Shown here: positions 1 to 4,711 of the stretch, in pieces
How positions within the stretch are numbered: position 1 is the first letter of the stretch
Layout of the letters: each line of letters begins with the position of its first letter
Assembly (NCBI GenBank): GCA_050011415.1
Contig: JBEKJD010000217.1
Location: forward strand, 1-5,386
Length of the DNA stretch: 5,386 bases
Direction: 5' to 3'
Source: JADFXI01 sp050011415
GTDB lineage: Bacteria; Nitrospirota; Thermodesulfovibrionia; Thermodesulfovibrionales; Dissulfurispiraceae
Notes under the pieces: generated by a model
What the model saw: only the letters and a program-made list of their open reading frames with translations
Told to the model about the DNA's origin: nothing
The model's database searches: none
Program-made: the position numbers and the translations under genes

Positions 1-659
1 TCGGCACGGACAGCAAAGTCAGAGATATTCTTGCACGGGTCATAAGTGGAGGCAAGATATCCATCAGCGTTGCTGTTGCTGCCGCCTTTATTTCCGCTGT
101 TATTGGTTTTGCAGTAGGACTGACTTCCGGTTATTTCGGCGGTGTTTTCGATACATTAGCAATGTCGATAGTGGACTTTGTCCTCTCTTTTCCGTCACTT
201 CTGCTGGCTATAGCCATAACGGTGGTGCTGCCTCCCGGTATTTACACGGTAATGATCGCTTTATCGGCAGTGGGCTGGACGTCTTTTGCACGGCTGATAA
301 GGGGCCGGATCATCACATTAAAAGATATGGAATTTGTGGATGCTGCACGCGCAGTAGGCTGCAGCAATATGAGGATTCTGTTTCTTCACCTTGCGCCGCT
401 TTGTGTTCCGCTGGCACTCGTATTGACCGGGATCAGGCTCGGAGGATTTCTGCTCACCGAAGCCACTCTTAGCTTCCTTGGCCTGGGCGCCCAACCGCCA
501 ACAGCAACATGGGGCTCGATGATCAGTGCAAACAGGACTTACGTTCTCAATGCACCATGGATGGTCTTGTATCCGGGAATTGCGCTGTCGTTAACAGCAT
601 TTTGCCTCAATCTGATCGGAGAATCGTTGAAGAATCGTTATAGCGGTGAGCATGCCTAA
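1..659 (+). CDS. ABC transporter permease, DppC/OppC type (5' end missing)
   Basis: This is the inner-membrane permease subunit of a dipeptide/oligopeptide or nickel-type ABC importer. Such subunits pair with a DppB-like permease, two ATPases and a periplasmic binding protein. The reading frame is open from base 3, giving about 218 residues; family members have about 270-300, so the first membrane segment is cut off by the window edge. Visible family features are an N-terminal GTDSKVRDIL block (as in LGTDxxGRDxL), several hydrophobic helices, the EAA loop EFVDAARAVG...LHLAPL at about 330-401 that docks on the ATPase, and the C-terminal signature ATLSFLGLGAQPPTATWG. The ATG at 162 is internal and not the start. 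The gene ends 55 bp from the convergent dksA-like gene. Substrate cannot be told from the permease alone; an ATPase gene does not follow on this strand, so the ATPases must lie upstream or elsewhere. Confidence 0.93.
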   Translation, partial: GTDSKVRDILARVISGGKISISVAVAAAFISAVIGFAVGLTSGYFGGVFDTLAMSIVDFVLSFPSLLLAIAITVVLPPGIYTVMIALSAVGWTSFARLIRGRIITLKDMEFVDAARAVGCSNMRILFLHLAPLCVPLALVLTGIRLGGFLLTEATLSFLGLGAQPPTATWGSMISANRTYVLNAPWMVLYPGIALSLTAFCLNLIGESLKNRYSGEHA

Positions 660-690
660 GGCACCTACTTTCGGTTCAGAGTTATAGCGC

Positions 691-713
691 AAAAAAACTG
701 TTTGTTATACAAC
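691..713 (-). terminator. Possible weak terminator of the dksA-like gene
   Basis: Read on the minus strand just after the dksA-like stop, a short imperfect hairpin (GTTGT / ACAAAC with a 3-nt loop and one bulge) is followed two bases later by seven T residues (697-691). The stem is weak, so the call is tentative. On the plus strand a distant GAGTT (679-683) / AACTC (711-715) pair gives no convincing terminator for the permease gene. Confidence 0.33.
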
Positions 714-714
714 T

Positions 715-1116
715 CTATCTTTCTCTGAGCTTTTCTTCTTCTTCCTGCTCGGTTTTGCATTCGATGCACATGGTGGTTACAGGCCTGGCCTCCAGCCGCC
801 GGATATTGATCTCCTCTCCGCACGCCTCACAAATACCATAAGTACCGTTATCGATTTTCTCTATTGCATCGTCTATTTTCTTAAGGAGTTTTCTTTCCCT
901 GCCTTTCAGTTTCAGCATGAAATTCCTGTCAATTTCAGCCGATGCCTGATCACCTAATTCAGGGAATGTGGTCTCATCCGGCAATGCATTTAGTGCGATA
1001 CCTGCATCTGACAGGAGCTCTTCGCGCTGCCGGTTCAGCTTCTTCCGGATTTCCTTAAGCTTCTTTTCACGCGACGACATCTCTTTCGGTGTCAATGTCT
1101 TTCCCTTTGCTTTCAT
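715..1116 (-). CDS. DksA/TraR family zinc-finger RNA polymerase-binding protein
   Basis: DksA-type proteins insert a coiled coil into the RNA polymerase secondary channel and adjust transcription initiation, often together with ppGpp. The 133-residue product has a long charged helical N-terminus (about 10-45), a tip region, a second helix (about 59-92) and a C-terminal zinc finger, C96-x2-C99-x17-C117-x2-C120, exactly the classical spacing, followed by an acidic tail. The coiled-coil tip reads ELGDQA (53-58), where E. coli DksA has D71-x2-D74-x-A76; the second Asp and the Ala are kept and the first Asp is Glu. The frame stays open up to 1200, but I chose the ATG at 1116: it has a GAGGG ribosome site 7-8 nt upstream, the extra residues would be hydrophobic and unlike the family, and the promoter at 1167-1196 lies inside that extension. 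It is monocistronic, divergent from ihfA. The symbol dksA is withheld because several paralogues of this family usually coexist. Confidence 0.93.
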   Translation of the reverse strand: MKAKGKTLTPKEMSSREKKLKEIRKKLNRQREELLSDAGIALNALPDETTFPELGDQASAEIDRNFMLKLKGRERKLLKKIDDAIEKIDNGTYGICEACGEEINIRRLEARPVTTMCIECKTEQEEEEKLRER

Positions 1117-1123
1117 GCCCCTA

Positions 1124-1128
1124 CCCTC
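1124..1128 (-). promoter_or_regulatory. Ribosome binding site that fixes the dksA-like start
   Basis: The minus strand reads GAGGG here, 7 nt before the ATG at 1116. This supports the internal start over the longer open frame beginning at 1200. Confidence 0.6.
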
Positions 1129-1166
1129 GCATCTCAAAAATATTAACATCAAAAAAACGTCTAAAA

Positions 1167-1196
1167 AGCATAACAGAAAGTTCGCGCTGTAGTCAA
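1167..1196 (-). promoter_or_regulatory. Extended -10 sigma70 promoter of the dksA-like gene
   Basis: On the minus strand a -35 TTGACT (1196-1191, 5 of 6 consensus) is followed after 18 bp by -10 TATGCT (1172-1167, 4 of 6), preceded by TG at the extended -10 position (TGTTATGCT). Predicted transcription start is near 1160, giving a leader of about 44 nt that contains the GAGGG ribosome site. Confidence 0.62.
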
Positions 1197-1230
1197 ACAC
1201 AATACTGCCCCAGGAAGGTCACGATATGAA

Positions 1231-1249
1231 AATTTAAGAACATTAAATT
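1231..1249. repeat. Perfect 7-bp AT-only dyad in the dksA-ihfA gap
   Basis: AATTTAA (1231-1237) and TTAAATT (1243-1249) form a perfect inverted repeat with a 5-nt spacer, in the region between the divergent genes. It could be an operator, but AT-only dyads arise readily by chance. The rest of 1197-1312 shows no gene or other clear signal. Confidence 0.35.
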
Positions 1250-1313
1250 ACCTTTCATTGCGAAAACACACATGGTCCATGGCAATCTCCTGTTCAAAGG
1301 CCGAGATTGATTC

Positions 1314-1372
1314 GTCACTCTCACGATTACCGGGGTCGCCGAAAAGTCGAAGACTTTTTGGGGCGGAATGAC
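1314..1372. repeat. REP/MITE-like intergenic hairpin element
   Basis: A 59-bp block has imperfect inverted ends, GTCACTC (1314-1320) and GAATGAC (1366-1372), which match at 6 of 7 positions. Inside it are a 4-bp arm CGCC/GGCG (1337-1340 / 1362-1365) and a perfect 7-bp stem AAAAGTC-GAA-GACTTTT (1342-1358). The GTCATTCC-type terminus with an internal hairpin is like the short intergenic repeats that are abundant in many proteobacterial and related genomes and give rise to spurious short frames with VIP-type peptides. Copy number cannot be seen in this window. Confidence 0.5.
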
Positions 1373-1434
1373 ATTTTCCTTGTCCGGATTTACGCCGTCC
1401 TGTTTCCTGCTCACACTCAATCTTTTGAAAATAC

Positions 1435-1463
1435 TTGACAATTAGGGAAGGCAGTAATATAAA
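1435..1463 (+). promoter_or_regulatory. Near-consensus sigma70 promoter of ihfA
   Basis: The -35 is a perfect TTGACA (1435-1440). After a 17-bp spacer comes -10 TATAAA (1458-1463, 5 of 6). Predicted start is near 1470, giving a leader of about 70 nt before ihfA. It probably also transcribes merR and may read into tRNA-Pro, as no terminator is seen between them. Confidence 0.78.
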
Positions 1464-1477
1464 ATTAATAACCGGAT

Positions 1478-1520
1478 AGTCCTTATCAGGGAAAGGACTG
1501 CATCCATTTCAGCGCTGAAA
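1478..1520 (+). promoter_or_regulatory. Structured ihfA leader: hairpin plus 14-bp palindrome
   Basis: Between the predicted transcription start and the ribosome site are a perfect 7-bp stem AGTCCTT / AAGGACT (1478-1484 / 1493-1499, 8-nt loop) and the perfect palindrome TTTCAGCGCTGAAA (1507-1520). There is no T run, so this is not an intrinsic terminator. The palindrome could bind a dimeric regulator, or both elements could fold in the mRNA. Any regulatory role is inferred from position only. Confidence 0.42.
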
Positions 1521-1540
1521 AAGAAATGTGAGGTATGATA

Positions 1541-1819
1541 ATGACAAAGGCTGATATTGTGAATTTTGTTTTTGAAAAGGTAGGACTTCCAAGAAACGAG
1601 GCGCAAAACATAGTGGAAGTTGTATTTGACTCCATTAAACAGACGCTGATAGCAGGGGAATCCATTAAGATTTCAGGCTTCGGGACCTTTAATGTCAGAA
1701 AGAAAAATTCCCGGATCGGGAGAAATCCGAAAACAAAGGAAGAGGTGGAGATAACCCCGCGCAAAGTCGTGACTTTTAAGTCGAGCGATCAGCTTAAAGA
1801 GGCTGTTGAAAAACAGTAA
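1541..1819 (+). CDS. ihfA: Integration host factor alpha subunit (HU/IHF family)
   Basis: IHF is a heterodimeric nucleoid protein that binds the minor groove and bends DNA sharply, acting in transcription, replication and site-specific recombination. The 92-residue product is full length for the family. It shows the N-terminal helices (MTKADIVNFVFEKVGL), the core ISGFGTF (44-50), the beta-arm motif GRNPKT (60-65) whose Pro63 is the residue that intercalates into DNA, and the IHF-alpha-like RKVVTFK (74-80). An ATG six bases earlier (1535) is in frame, but the GTGAGG ribosome site (1528-1533) lies 1 nt from it and 7 nt from the ATG at 1541, and MTKA matches the usual family N-terminus. The alpha rather than HU assignment rests on the GRNPKT...RKVVTFK pattern and the merR neighbour. 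merR follows directly. Confidence 0.92.
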   Translation: MTKADIVNFVFEKVGLPRNEAQNIVEVVFDSIKQTLIAGESIKISGFGTFNVRKKNSRIGRNPKTKEEVEITPRKVVTFKSSDQLKEAVEKQ

Positions 1820-1863
1820 AAAGCTTGCAGGAGAAGTCGCTTGATAACACTCGCAGTGTGCTG

Positions 1864-2271
1864 ATGATACAGAATACGTATAAGTCACCGCAGCCGCTAA
1901 AGCTTTTCCCGGAGAAACTCTTTTATAAAATAGGAGAGGTCAGCAGGCTCGTGGGTGTTGAGTCTTATGTGCTCAGGTACTGGGAAACAGAGTTTTCTTT
2001 CCTCAACCCGAGGAAGAGCAAATCAGGACAAAGGATATATGCAAAGAACGATGTCGACCTTGTACTGCAGATTAAACACCTTTTGTATGAGGAAAAGTAT
2101 ACCATTGACGGTGTCAGGCGCAAGCTCGGCAGCAGTGCTGAACAGAGCGATCCTGCGAGCCGCCCTGTAAAAACCGGAGTGAACAACGAAGCCGCTGCAA
2201 ACGCTGAAAATATCCTCTCCATGGTAAGATCGAGACTAAAGGAAATACTCCATCATCATTTCGGGGCGTAG
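1864..2271 (+). CDS. Small MerR-family transcriptional regulator
   Basis: MerR proteins bind promoter DNA through an N-terminal winged helix-turn-helix and often remodel over-spaced promoters. In this 135-residue protein the DNA-binding part spans about 18-85: the first helices and turn in LFYKIGEVSRLVGVESYVLRYWETEF (19-44, described here by its ends) and the wing at SGQRIYAKNDVD (54-65). The C-terminal part (about 86-135) is short, has no Cys and no recognisable effector domain, and ends in a probable helix, so metal sensing is not suggested. In-frame starts are TTG 1825, GTG 1858 and ATG 1864; ATG is preferred for codon type and family fit, but none has a good ribosome site. The gene lies in the ihfA operon. 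Its stop codon TAG (2269-2271) lies within tRNA-Pro. Targets are unknown. Confidence 0.87.
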   Translation: MIQNTYKSPQPLKLFPEKLFYKIGEVSRLVGVESYVLRYWETEFSFLNPRKSKSGQRIYAKNDVDLVLQIKHLLYEEKYTIDGVRRKLGSSAEQSDPASRPVKTGVNNEAAANAENILSMVRSRLKEILHHHFGA

Positions 2272-2339
2272 CGCAGCCTGGATAGCGCACTCGCTTGGGG
2301 TGCGAGAGGTCGACCGTTCGAATCGGTTCGCCCCGACCA
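2262..2339 (+). tRNA. tRNA-Pro (anticodon GGG)
   Basis: A full cloverleaf can be drawn. The acceptor stem is a perfect 7 bp (CGGGGCG 2262-2268 / CGCCCCG 2329-2335), with discriminator A and an encoded CCA (2337-2339). The D stem is GCGC (2271-2274) / GCGC (2285-2288). The anticodon stem is CTCGC (2290-2294) / GCGAG (2302-2306) with loop TTGGGGT, placing anticodon GGG at 2297-2299, which reads CCC and CCU. The T stem GACCG / CGGTT has one G-T pair and the loop TTCGAAT. The first 10 bases overlap the merR coding end. The intact 3' half next to a tyrosine integrase marks it as the probable insertion target. Confidence 0.96.
2317..2339. other. Probable attachment-site core (attL side) in the tRNA-Pro 3' end
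   Basis: Tyrosine recombinases of islands and ICEs commonly recombine in the T loop or 3' end of a tRNA gene, and the element restores that end. Here the tRNA is intact, with an integrase starting 30 bp beyond it and pointing toward it. No second copy of this tRNA segment is present in the window, so the other attachment site lies outside and the exact core boundaries cannot be set. Confidence 0.5.
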
Positions 2340-2347
2340 ATTAAAAC

Positions 2348-2381
2348 AAAGGGTTAGGGACTTTTCTCCTTAACCCTTTTT
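2348..2381. terminator. Bidirectional hairpin terminator between tRNA-Pro and the integrase
   Basis: A 12-bp stem with one G-T pair, AAAGGGTTAGGG (2348-2359) / CCTTAACCCTTT (2368-2379), has an 8-nt loop and runs into five T residues (2377-2381) on the plus strand, fitting termination of tRNA-Pro. On the minus strand it is followed by GTTTTAATT and can also end the integrase transcript. The integrase stop codon (2370-2372) lies inside the stem. Confidence 0.75.
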
Positions 2382-3464
2382 GCTCAACGTAGTAAAATCG
2401 TAGTAATCGGCCTCTTTTTCAGCTGATTTTCCGTTAAAAACCTGGTCGTAAATTACCATCGCCTTGACCTTGTGCGCCGGCGCAAGGTGAGCATACCTGA
2501 GCGTCGTCGTGATGTTTTTATGACCGAGCAGCTCTTTTACGGTAGTCAAGTCCACACCGGCCATAACCAGGTGACTGGCAAATGTGTGTCTTAAGTCGTG
2601 AAAGTGAAAATCCTGGATTTTGGCACGCCTCAAAGCACTTTTAAAGCTGCGCTTGACCTCGCCGTATGGATTGCCCGTGGCCGGATCGAAAAATACATAG
2701 GGAATATCCAACCTGCGCGGAATGCCTTGCAGCATAGTCCTTAATGTGGCGTTAATAGGTAGTTCCCTGCGCTCTCCGTTCTTAGTATCATCGCTCTTTA
2801 GCAGGATAAACCCATGTTTGAGATCCACTTGCTCCCATTTGAGGCCTAATATCTCCCCTCGCCTCATGCCGGTGTTAAGTGCGGTAATGACAATCGGTTT
2901 CAAATGCGTGTCGCAAGCCTCCACCAGGTCGCGGCATTCTTCCAATACAAGATATCTCAACCTGTTCTGCTCCCCCTTAATGTCTTTCACCTTCCTAACC
3001 TTCCTAAGCACATCCTCGCGGATCATTTCCCAGTCGAGCGCCTTGGTGAACATGCTCTTTAATAGCCCGACAAGCCTGTTGACACCTCCGGGGTTCAATC
3101 CGCGTTCCAACTCGTCTGATTGAAACTGCTCGATCAGTCCTGAACTGAAAGCGTTTAGATCATATTTGCCGAAACATCTTTCAAGCTGCCCCGCCATATA
3201 CCCCCGCGCTCCCTTCCACGACTTTTGCCTTCCTGCGGCCCATGCGCTGTACTTTTCCTTCAACTCCCGGAACGTGTACTCCTTCTTTTCCTCTTTCACC
3301 GTCTCCGGGTGCCATTGCCCTATTGCGATCTTGCCCTTGAGAATGTCGTAAATCCTCTGTGCGATTGCTTTGTCTTCCGTGCCGGTGCTTCTGTTGTAAG
3401 ACCTTCCGTCCTTTGTAAAACTCATCCAATAAACAGGTGAATCTTTCCGCCTGTACAGTCCCAT
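2370..3464 (-). CDS. Tyrosine-type site-specific integrase
   Basis: This recombinase would insert and excise the element by strand exchange through a 3'-phosphotyrosyl intermediate. The 364-residue product has an N-terminal basic segment (MGLYRRKDSPVYWMSF), a helical core-binding domain (about 60-155) and a C-terminal catalytic domain with all expected active-site residues: R201 in TGMRRGE, K228 in DTKNGE, H289 and R292 in HDLRHTF, H315 in LLGHKN and nucleophile Y324 in RYAHL. No frameshift or loss is seen, so it is probably active. An in-frame ATG nine bases upstream (3473) directly abuts the AGGAGG ribosome site, whereas the ATG at 3464 lies 9 nt from it and gives the usual family N-terminus. 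The gene points at tRNA-Pro and has its own promoter. An excisionase gene was not recognised next to it. Confidence 0.96.
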   Translation of the reverse strand: MGLYRRKDSPVYWMSFTKDGRSYNRSTGTEDKAIAQRIYDILKGKIAIGQWHPETVKEEKKEYTFRELKEKYSAWAAGRQKSWKGARGYMAGQLERCFGKYDLNAFSSGLIEQFQSDELERGLNPGGVNRLVGLLKSMFTKALDWEMIREDVLRKVRKVKDIKGEQNRLRYLVLEECRDLVEACDTHLKPIVITALNTGMRRGEILGLKWEQVDLKHGFILLKSDDTKNGERRELPINATLRTMLQGIPRRLDIPYVFFDPATGNPYGEVKRSFKSALRRAKIQDFHFHDLRHTFASHLVMAGVDLTTVKELLGHKNITTTLRYAHLAPAHKVKAMVIYDQVFNGKSAEKEADYYDFTTLSKKG

Positions 3465-3473
3465 TCTTTGCAT

Positions 3474-3479
3474 CCTCCT
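3474..3479 (-). promoter_or_regulatory. Strong Shine-Dalgarno that decides the integrase start
   Basis: The minus strand reads AGGAGG here, with zero spacing to the ATG at 3473 and 9 nt to the ATG at 3464. Only the latter is usable. Confidence 0.75.
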
Positions 3480-3519
3480 TTCTCATGGGACACTGACAAG
3501 GCTTGAAAATACCATGCGC

Positions 3520-3547
3520 ATTATAACACGGCCTAACGCTTTGTCTG
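3520..3547 (-). promoter_or_regulatory. Extended -10 promoter of the integrase
   Basis: The minus strand carries a perfect extended -10, TGTTATAAT, with TATAAT at 3525-3520. A poor -35 (CAGACA, 3547-3542, 4 of 6) lies 16 bp upstream, as is common for extended -10 promoters. Predicted start is near 3513, about 34 nt before the ribosome site. Confidence 0.62.
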
Positions 3548-3549
3548 GA

Positions 3550-3586
3550 CCCCTGCTATATAGATGCATTCAGGGGCGGTTTTTTT
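3550..3586 (+). terminator. Terminator-like hairpin with no plus-strand gene before it
   Basis: CCCCTG (3550-3555) and CAGGGG (3571-3576) pair perfectly around a 15-nt loop and are followed by CGG and seven T residues (3580-3586). On the plus strand this looks like an intrinsic terminator, but the only gene upstream, the integrase, is on the other strand. It may stop transcription antisense to the integrase, end a short RNA, or be a relic. Confidence 0.5.
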
Positions 3587-3609
3587 GCTCAAAACAAATA
3601 AAAAAAATA

Positions 3610-3653
3610 CTGAACGTCAGTTTTTTGTTGCGGATATGGGTTTTGACGTTCAG
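3610..3653. repeat. Perfect 10-bp inverted repeat upstream of the integrase
   Basis: CTGAACGTCA (3610-3619) and TGACGTTCAG (3644-3653) are exact inverse copies with 24 nt between them. The right arm is shared with the direct repeat described for 3627-3705. The position behind the integrase promoter and ahead of the cargo operon suggests a regulator or recombination-protein site, but that is inference. Confidence 0.6.
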
Positions 3654-3705
3654 GACCGGCGCGAAGCGCCGCCGGTGTGTTGGGCCGAGTTGCGGGATTG
3701 ACGTT
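3627..3705 (+). repeat. Paired composite direct repeats flanking a GC-rich hairpin
   Basis: The composite GTTGCGG + TTGACGTT occurs twice in the same orientation: at 3627-3650 with 9 nt between the two parts, and at 3689-3705 with 2 nt between them. Between the copies is a GC-rich hairpin, ACC-GGCGC-GAA-GCGCC-gcc-GGT (3655-3676, GCC bulged). Together with the inverted repeat at 3610-3653 this makes three TGACGTT sites in about 95 bp. The remainder of the gap (3706-3800) shows no gene or other signal. Confidence 0.6.
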
Positions 3706-3828
3706 TCTGTGAAGTAGCGGATTTACTTGATTTGCGCGTGAGTCTGGTTAAAATGGAAAATAAAGATATGTTGTCAGAATACTGCCTGAGCAATAAGTTT
3801 TGTTTGATTGCCTTTTCCATAGTCTTCC

Positions 3829-3839
3829 CATAATATAAT
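3829..3839 (+). promoter_or_regulatory. Candidate -10 region of the cargo operon
   Basis: Two overlapping -10-like hexamers are present: CATAAT (3829-3834) and a perfect TATAAT (3834-3839). A recognisable -35 at the right spacing is lacking (best is TTGCCT at 3808-3813, 15 bp before CATAAT). Use of TATAAT would start the RNA inside the ribosome site, so CATAAT is more consistent with a translated leader. Confidence 0.4.
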
Positions 3840-3851
3840 AAGTGAGGATAT

Positions 3852-4514
3852 ATGGAGAAAATGGAAATATCACAATTAACGTTACGCCTAATGCTGCTCA
3901 TTCTTCCTGGAGCAATTGCAATACTTATTGTAGAAGCTCTCACGGTACACAAGAAATTAGATGCATTTAGATTTACACTTTATATGTCTGTCCTAGGCTT
4001 CATCGCGTATCTCGCAAGGCAAACACCAAGCATCATAGCCGCTTATATTTACCATACACCATCCTATAAGCTTCTCTCTTTCTGGGGTGCGATATCTGGT
4101 AAAACAACAGCAATCGACTGGTCAGAAATATTTACCACATGTCTTATTGCAATCCCGGTGGGACTTGTCGCAAGTTCTTTGATTCAGTACAAAGCCCTCA
4201 ACAGGTTTGCAAACTTAATAAAACTGTCTGGCAAATACGGGGACGAAAATCTTTTTAGTTATTTTTTGAGCGCAAAAGAAACAAACTGGGTATGGGTAAG
4301 GGATAACAAACAAGGTGTCACGTATTACGGAAAAGTCGAGTATTATTCGGAAACTGATAGTATGAAAGAAATTGTGCTATCAGAGGTTAGCGTATACCGT
4401 TCTGAGGATTCAGCATTCATACGCGAAGCTCCGTACATCTACTTGTCTTTCGCCCCTAATGATTTTATAATAGAATTAGTTCCGGATGTTAAACAGGAGG
4501 AGCAAACAACATGA
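3852..4514 (+). CDS. Three-TM membrane protein with beta-rich cytoplasmic tail (possibly DUF6338-like)
   Basis: The function is not recognised. The 220-residue product has three probable membrane segments (about 12-30, 41-66 and 94-112) and no cleavable signal peptide. The soluble C-terminal part (about 120-212) reads as alternating beta strands: TNWVWVRD, VTYYGKVEYYSE, EIVLSEVSVYRSED, YIYLSFAPNDFIIELV. That pattern of strand, G-x-V turn and closing strands resembles small SH3/Sm-like barrels, and the whole layout recalls DUF6338 proteins, from memory and unverified. The start ATG has GTGAGG 4 nt upstream, a little close; a second ATG at 3861 is possible. Its stop overlaps the next start as ATGA (4511-4514), so it is probably translationally coupled to the first microprotein. 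It is AT-richer than the integrase gene, suggesting separate acquisition. A role in defence or exclusion is conceivable but not shown. Confidence 0.8.
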   Translation: MEKMEISQLTLRLMLLILPGAIAILIVEALTVHKKLDAFRFTLYMSVLGFIAYLARQTPSIIAAYIYHTPSYKLLSFWGAISGKTTAIDWSEIFTTCLIAIPVGLVASSLIQYKALNRFANLIKLSGKYGDENLFSYFLSAKETNWVWVRDNKQGVTYYGKVEYYSETDSMKEIVLSEVSVYRSEDSAFIREAPYIYLSFAPNDFIIELVPDVKQEEQTT

Positions 4515-4633
4515 GCAAAAACATCAAATCTATAAGTGAAGGCATGAAAAAAGGGGCGGGGATGAAGAAAGACAATCCTGTGCAACTCAAGCCGGCAGTT
4601 GTTCCCGGTCCTACGGCTCCAAAGAAAAAATAA
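4511..4633 (+). CDS. 40-aa basic Pro/Lys-rich microprotein, copy 1
   Basis: A short gene of unknown function. It begins at an ATG that overlaps the stop of the membrane-protein gene by 4 bp, with a strong AGGAGG ribosome site 10 nt upstream (4495-4500). The product is strongly basic: an N-terminal part with SEGMKKGAGMKK (9-20) and a tail KPAVVPGPTAPKKK (27-40). There is no membrane segment, Cys or signal peptide, and the tail is likely disordered. The case that it is real rests on the ribosome site, the coupled position and a paralogue 78 bp downstream with the same core and tail. It could be a partner or regulator of the membrane protein, or a nucleic-acid-binding peptide; neither can be shown here. 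Confidence 0.68.
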   Translation: MSKNIKSISEGMKKGAGMKKDNPVQLKPAVVPGPTAPKKK

Positions 4634-4711
4634 TTTCGTTGGAAGAGACCAAGCACAATGAAAAAGACCACAACCCGTATAAAACACTTTATTAGATTGG
4701 AGACCAAAACG

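Noticed and set aside
1117..1200. Longer 161-aa form of the DksA-like protein
   Set aside because: The extension is hydrophobic, lacks a ribosome site and would start upstream of the predicted promoter.
1193..1441. 82-aa open frame on the minus strand between dksA and ihfA
   Set aside because: It runs through the REP-like element, whose terminus explains the VIP-type peptide, its minus-strand 3' end overlaps the dksA promoter region, and it begins next to the ihfA -35. No family resemblance.
3503..3527. Plus-strand promoter TTGAAA / TATAAC before the orphan terminator
   Set aside because: The spacer is only 13 bp; the same region reads much better as the minus-strand extended -10 of the integrase.
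3644..3690. Integron attC-like site (GTTGGGC at 3679-3685 next to a GC-rich hairpin)
   Set aside because: GTTGGGC fits GTTRRRY, but no partner RYYYAAC lies on the other side of the hairpin and no integron integrase is present.
3610..3705. Integrase arm-type sites
   Set aside because: They lie about 1.3 kb from the tRNA attachment core, on the far side of the integrase gene, which is too distant for ordinary arm sites of this attachment site.
3514..3717. 67-aa open frame on the plus strand upstream of the cargo operon
   Set aside because: It passes through a terminator hairpin and the repeat cluster, has no ribosome site and no recognisable domain.
3796..3809. IHF binding site near TTTGATT upstream of the cargo operon
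   Set aside because: Only the TTTGATT half fits the consensus; the distal YAA part is absent. The same holds for CTTGATT near 3726.
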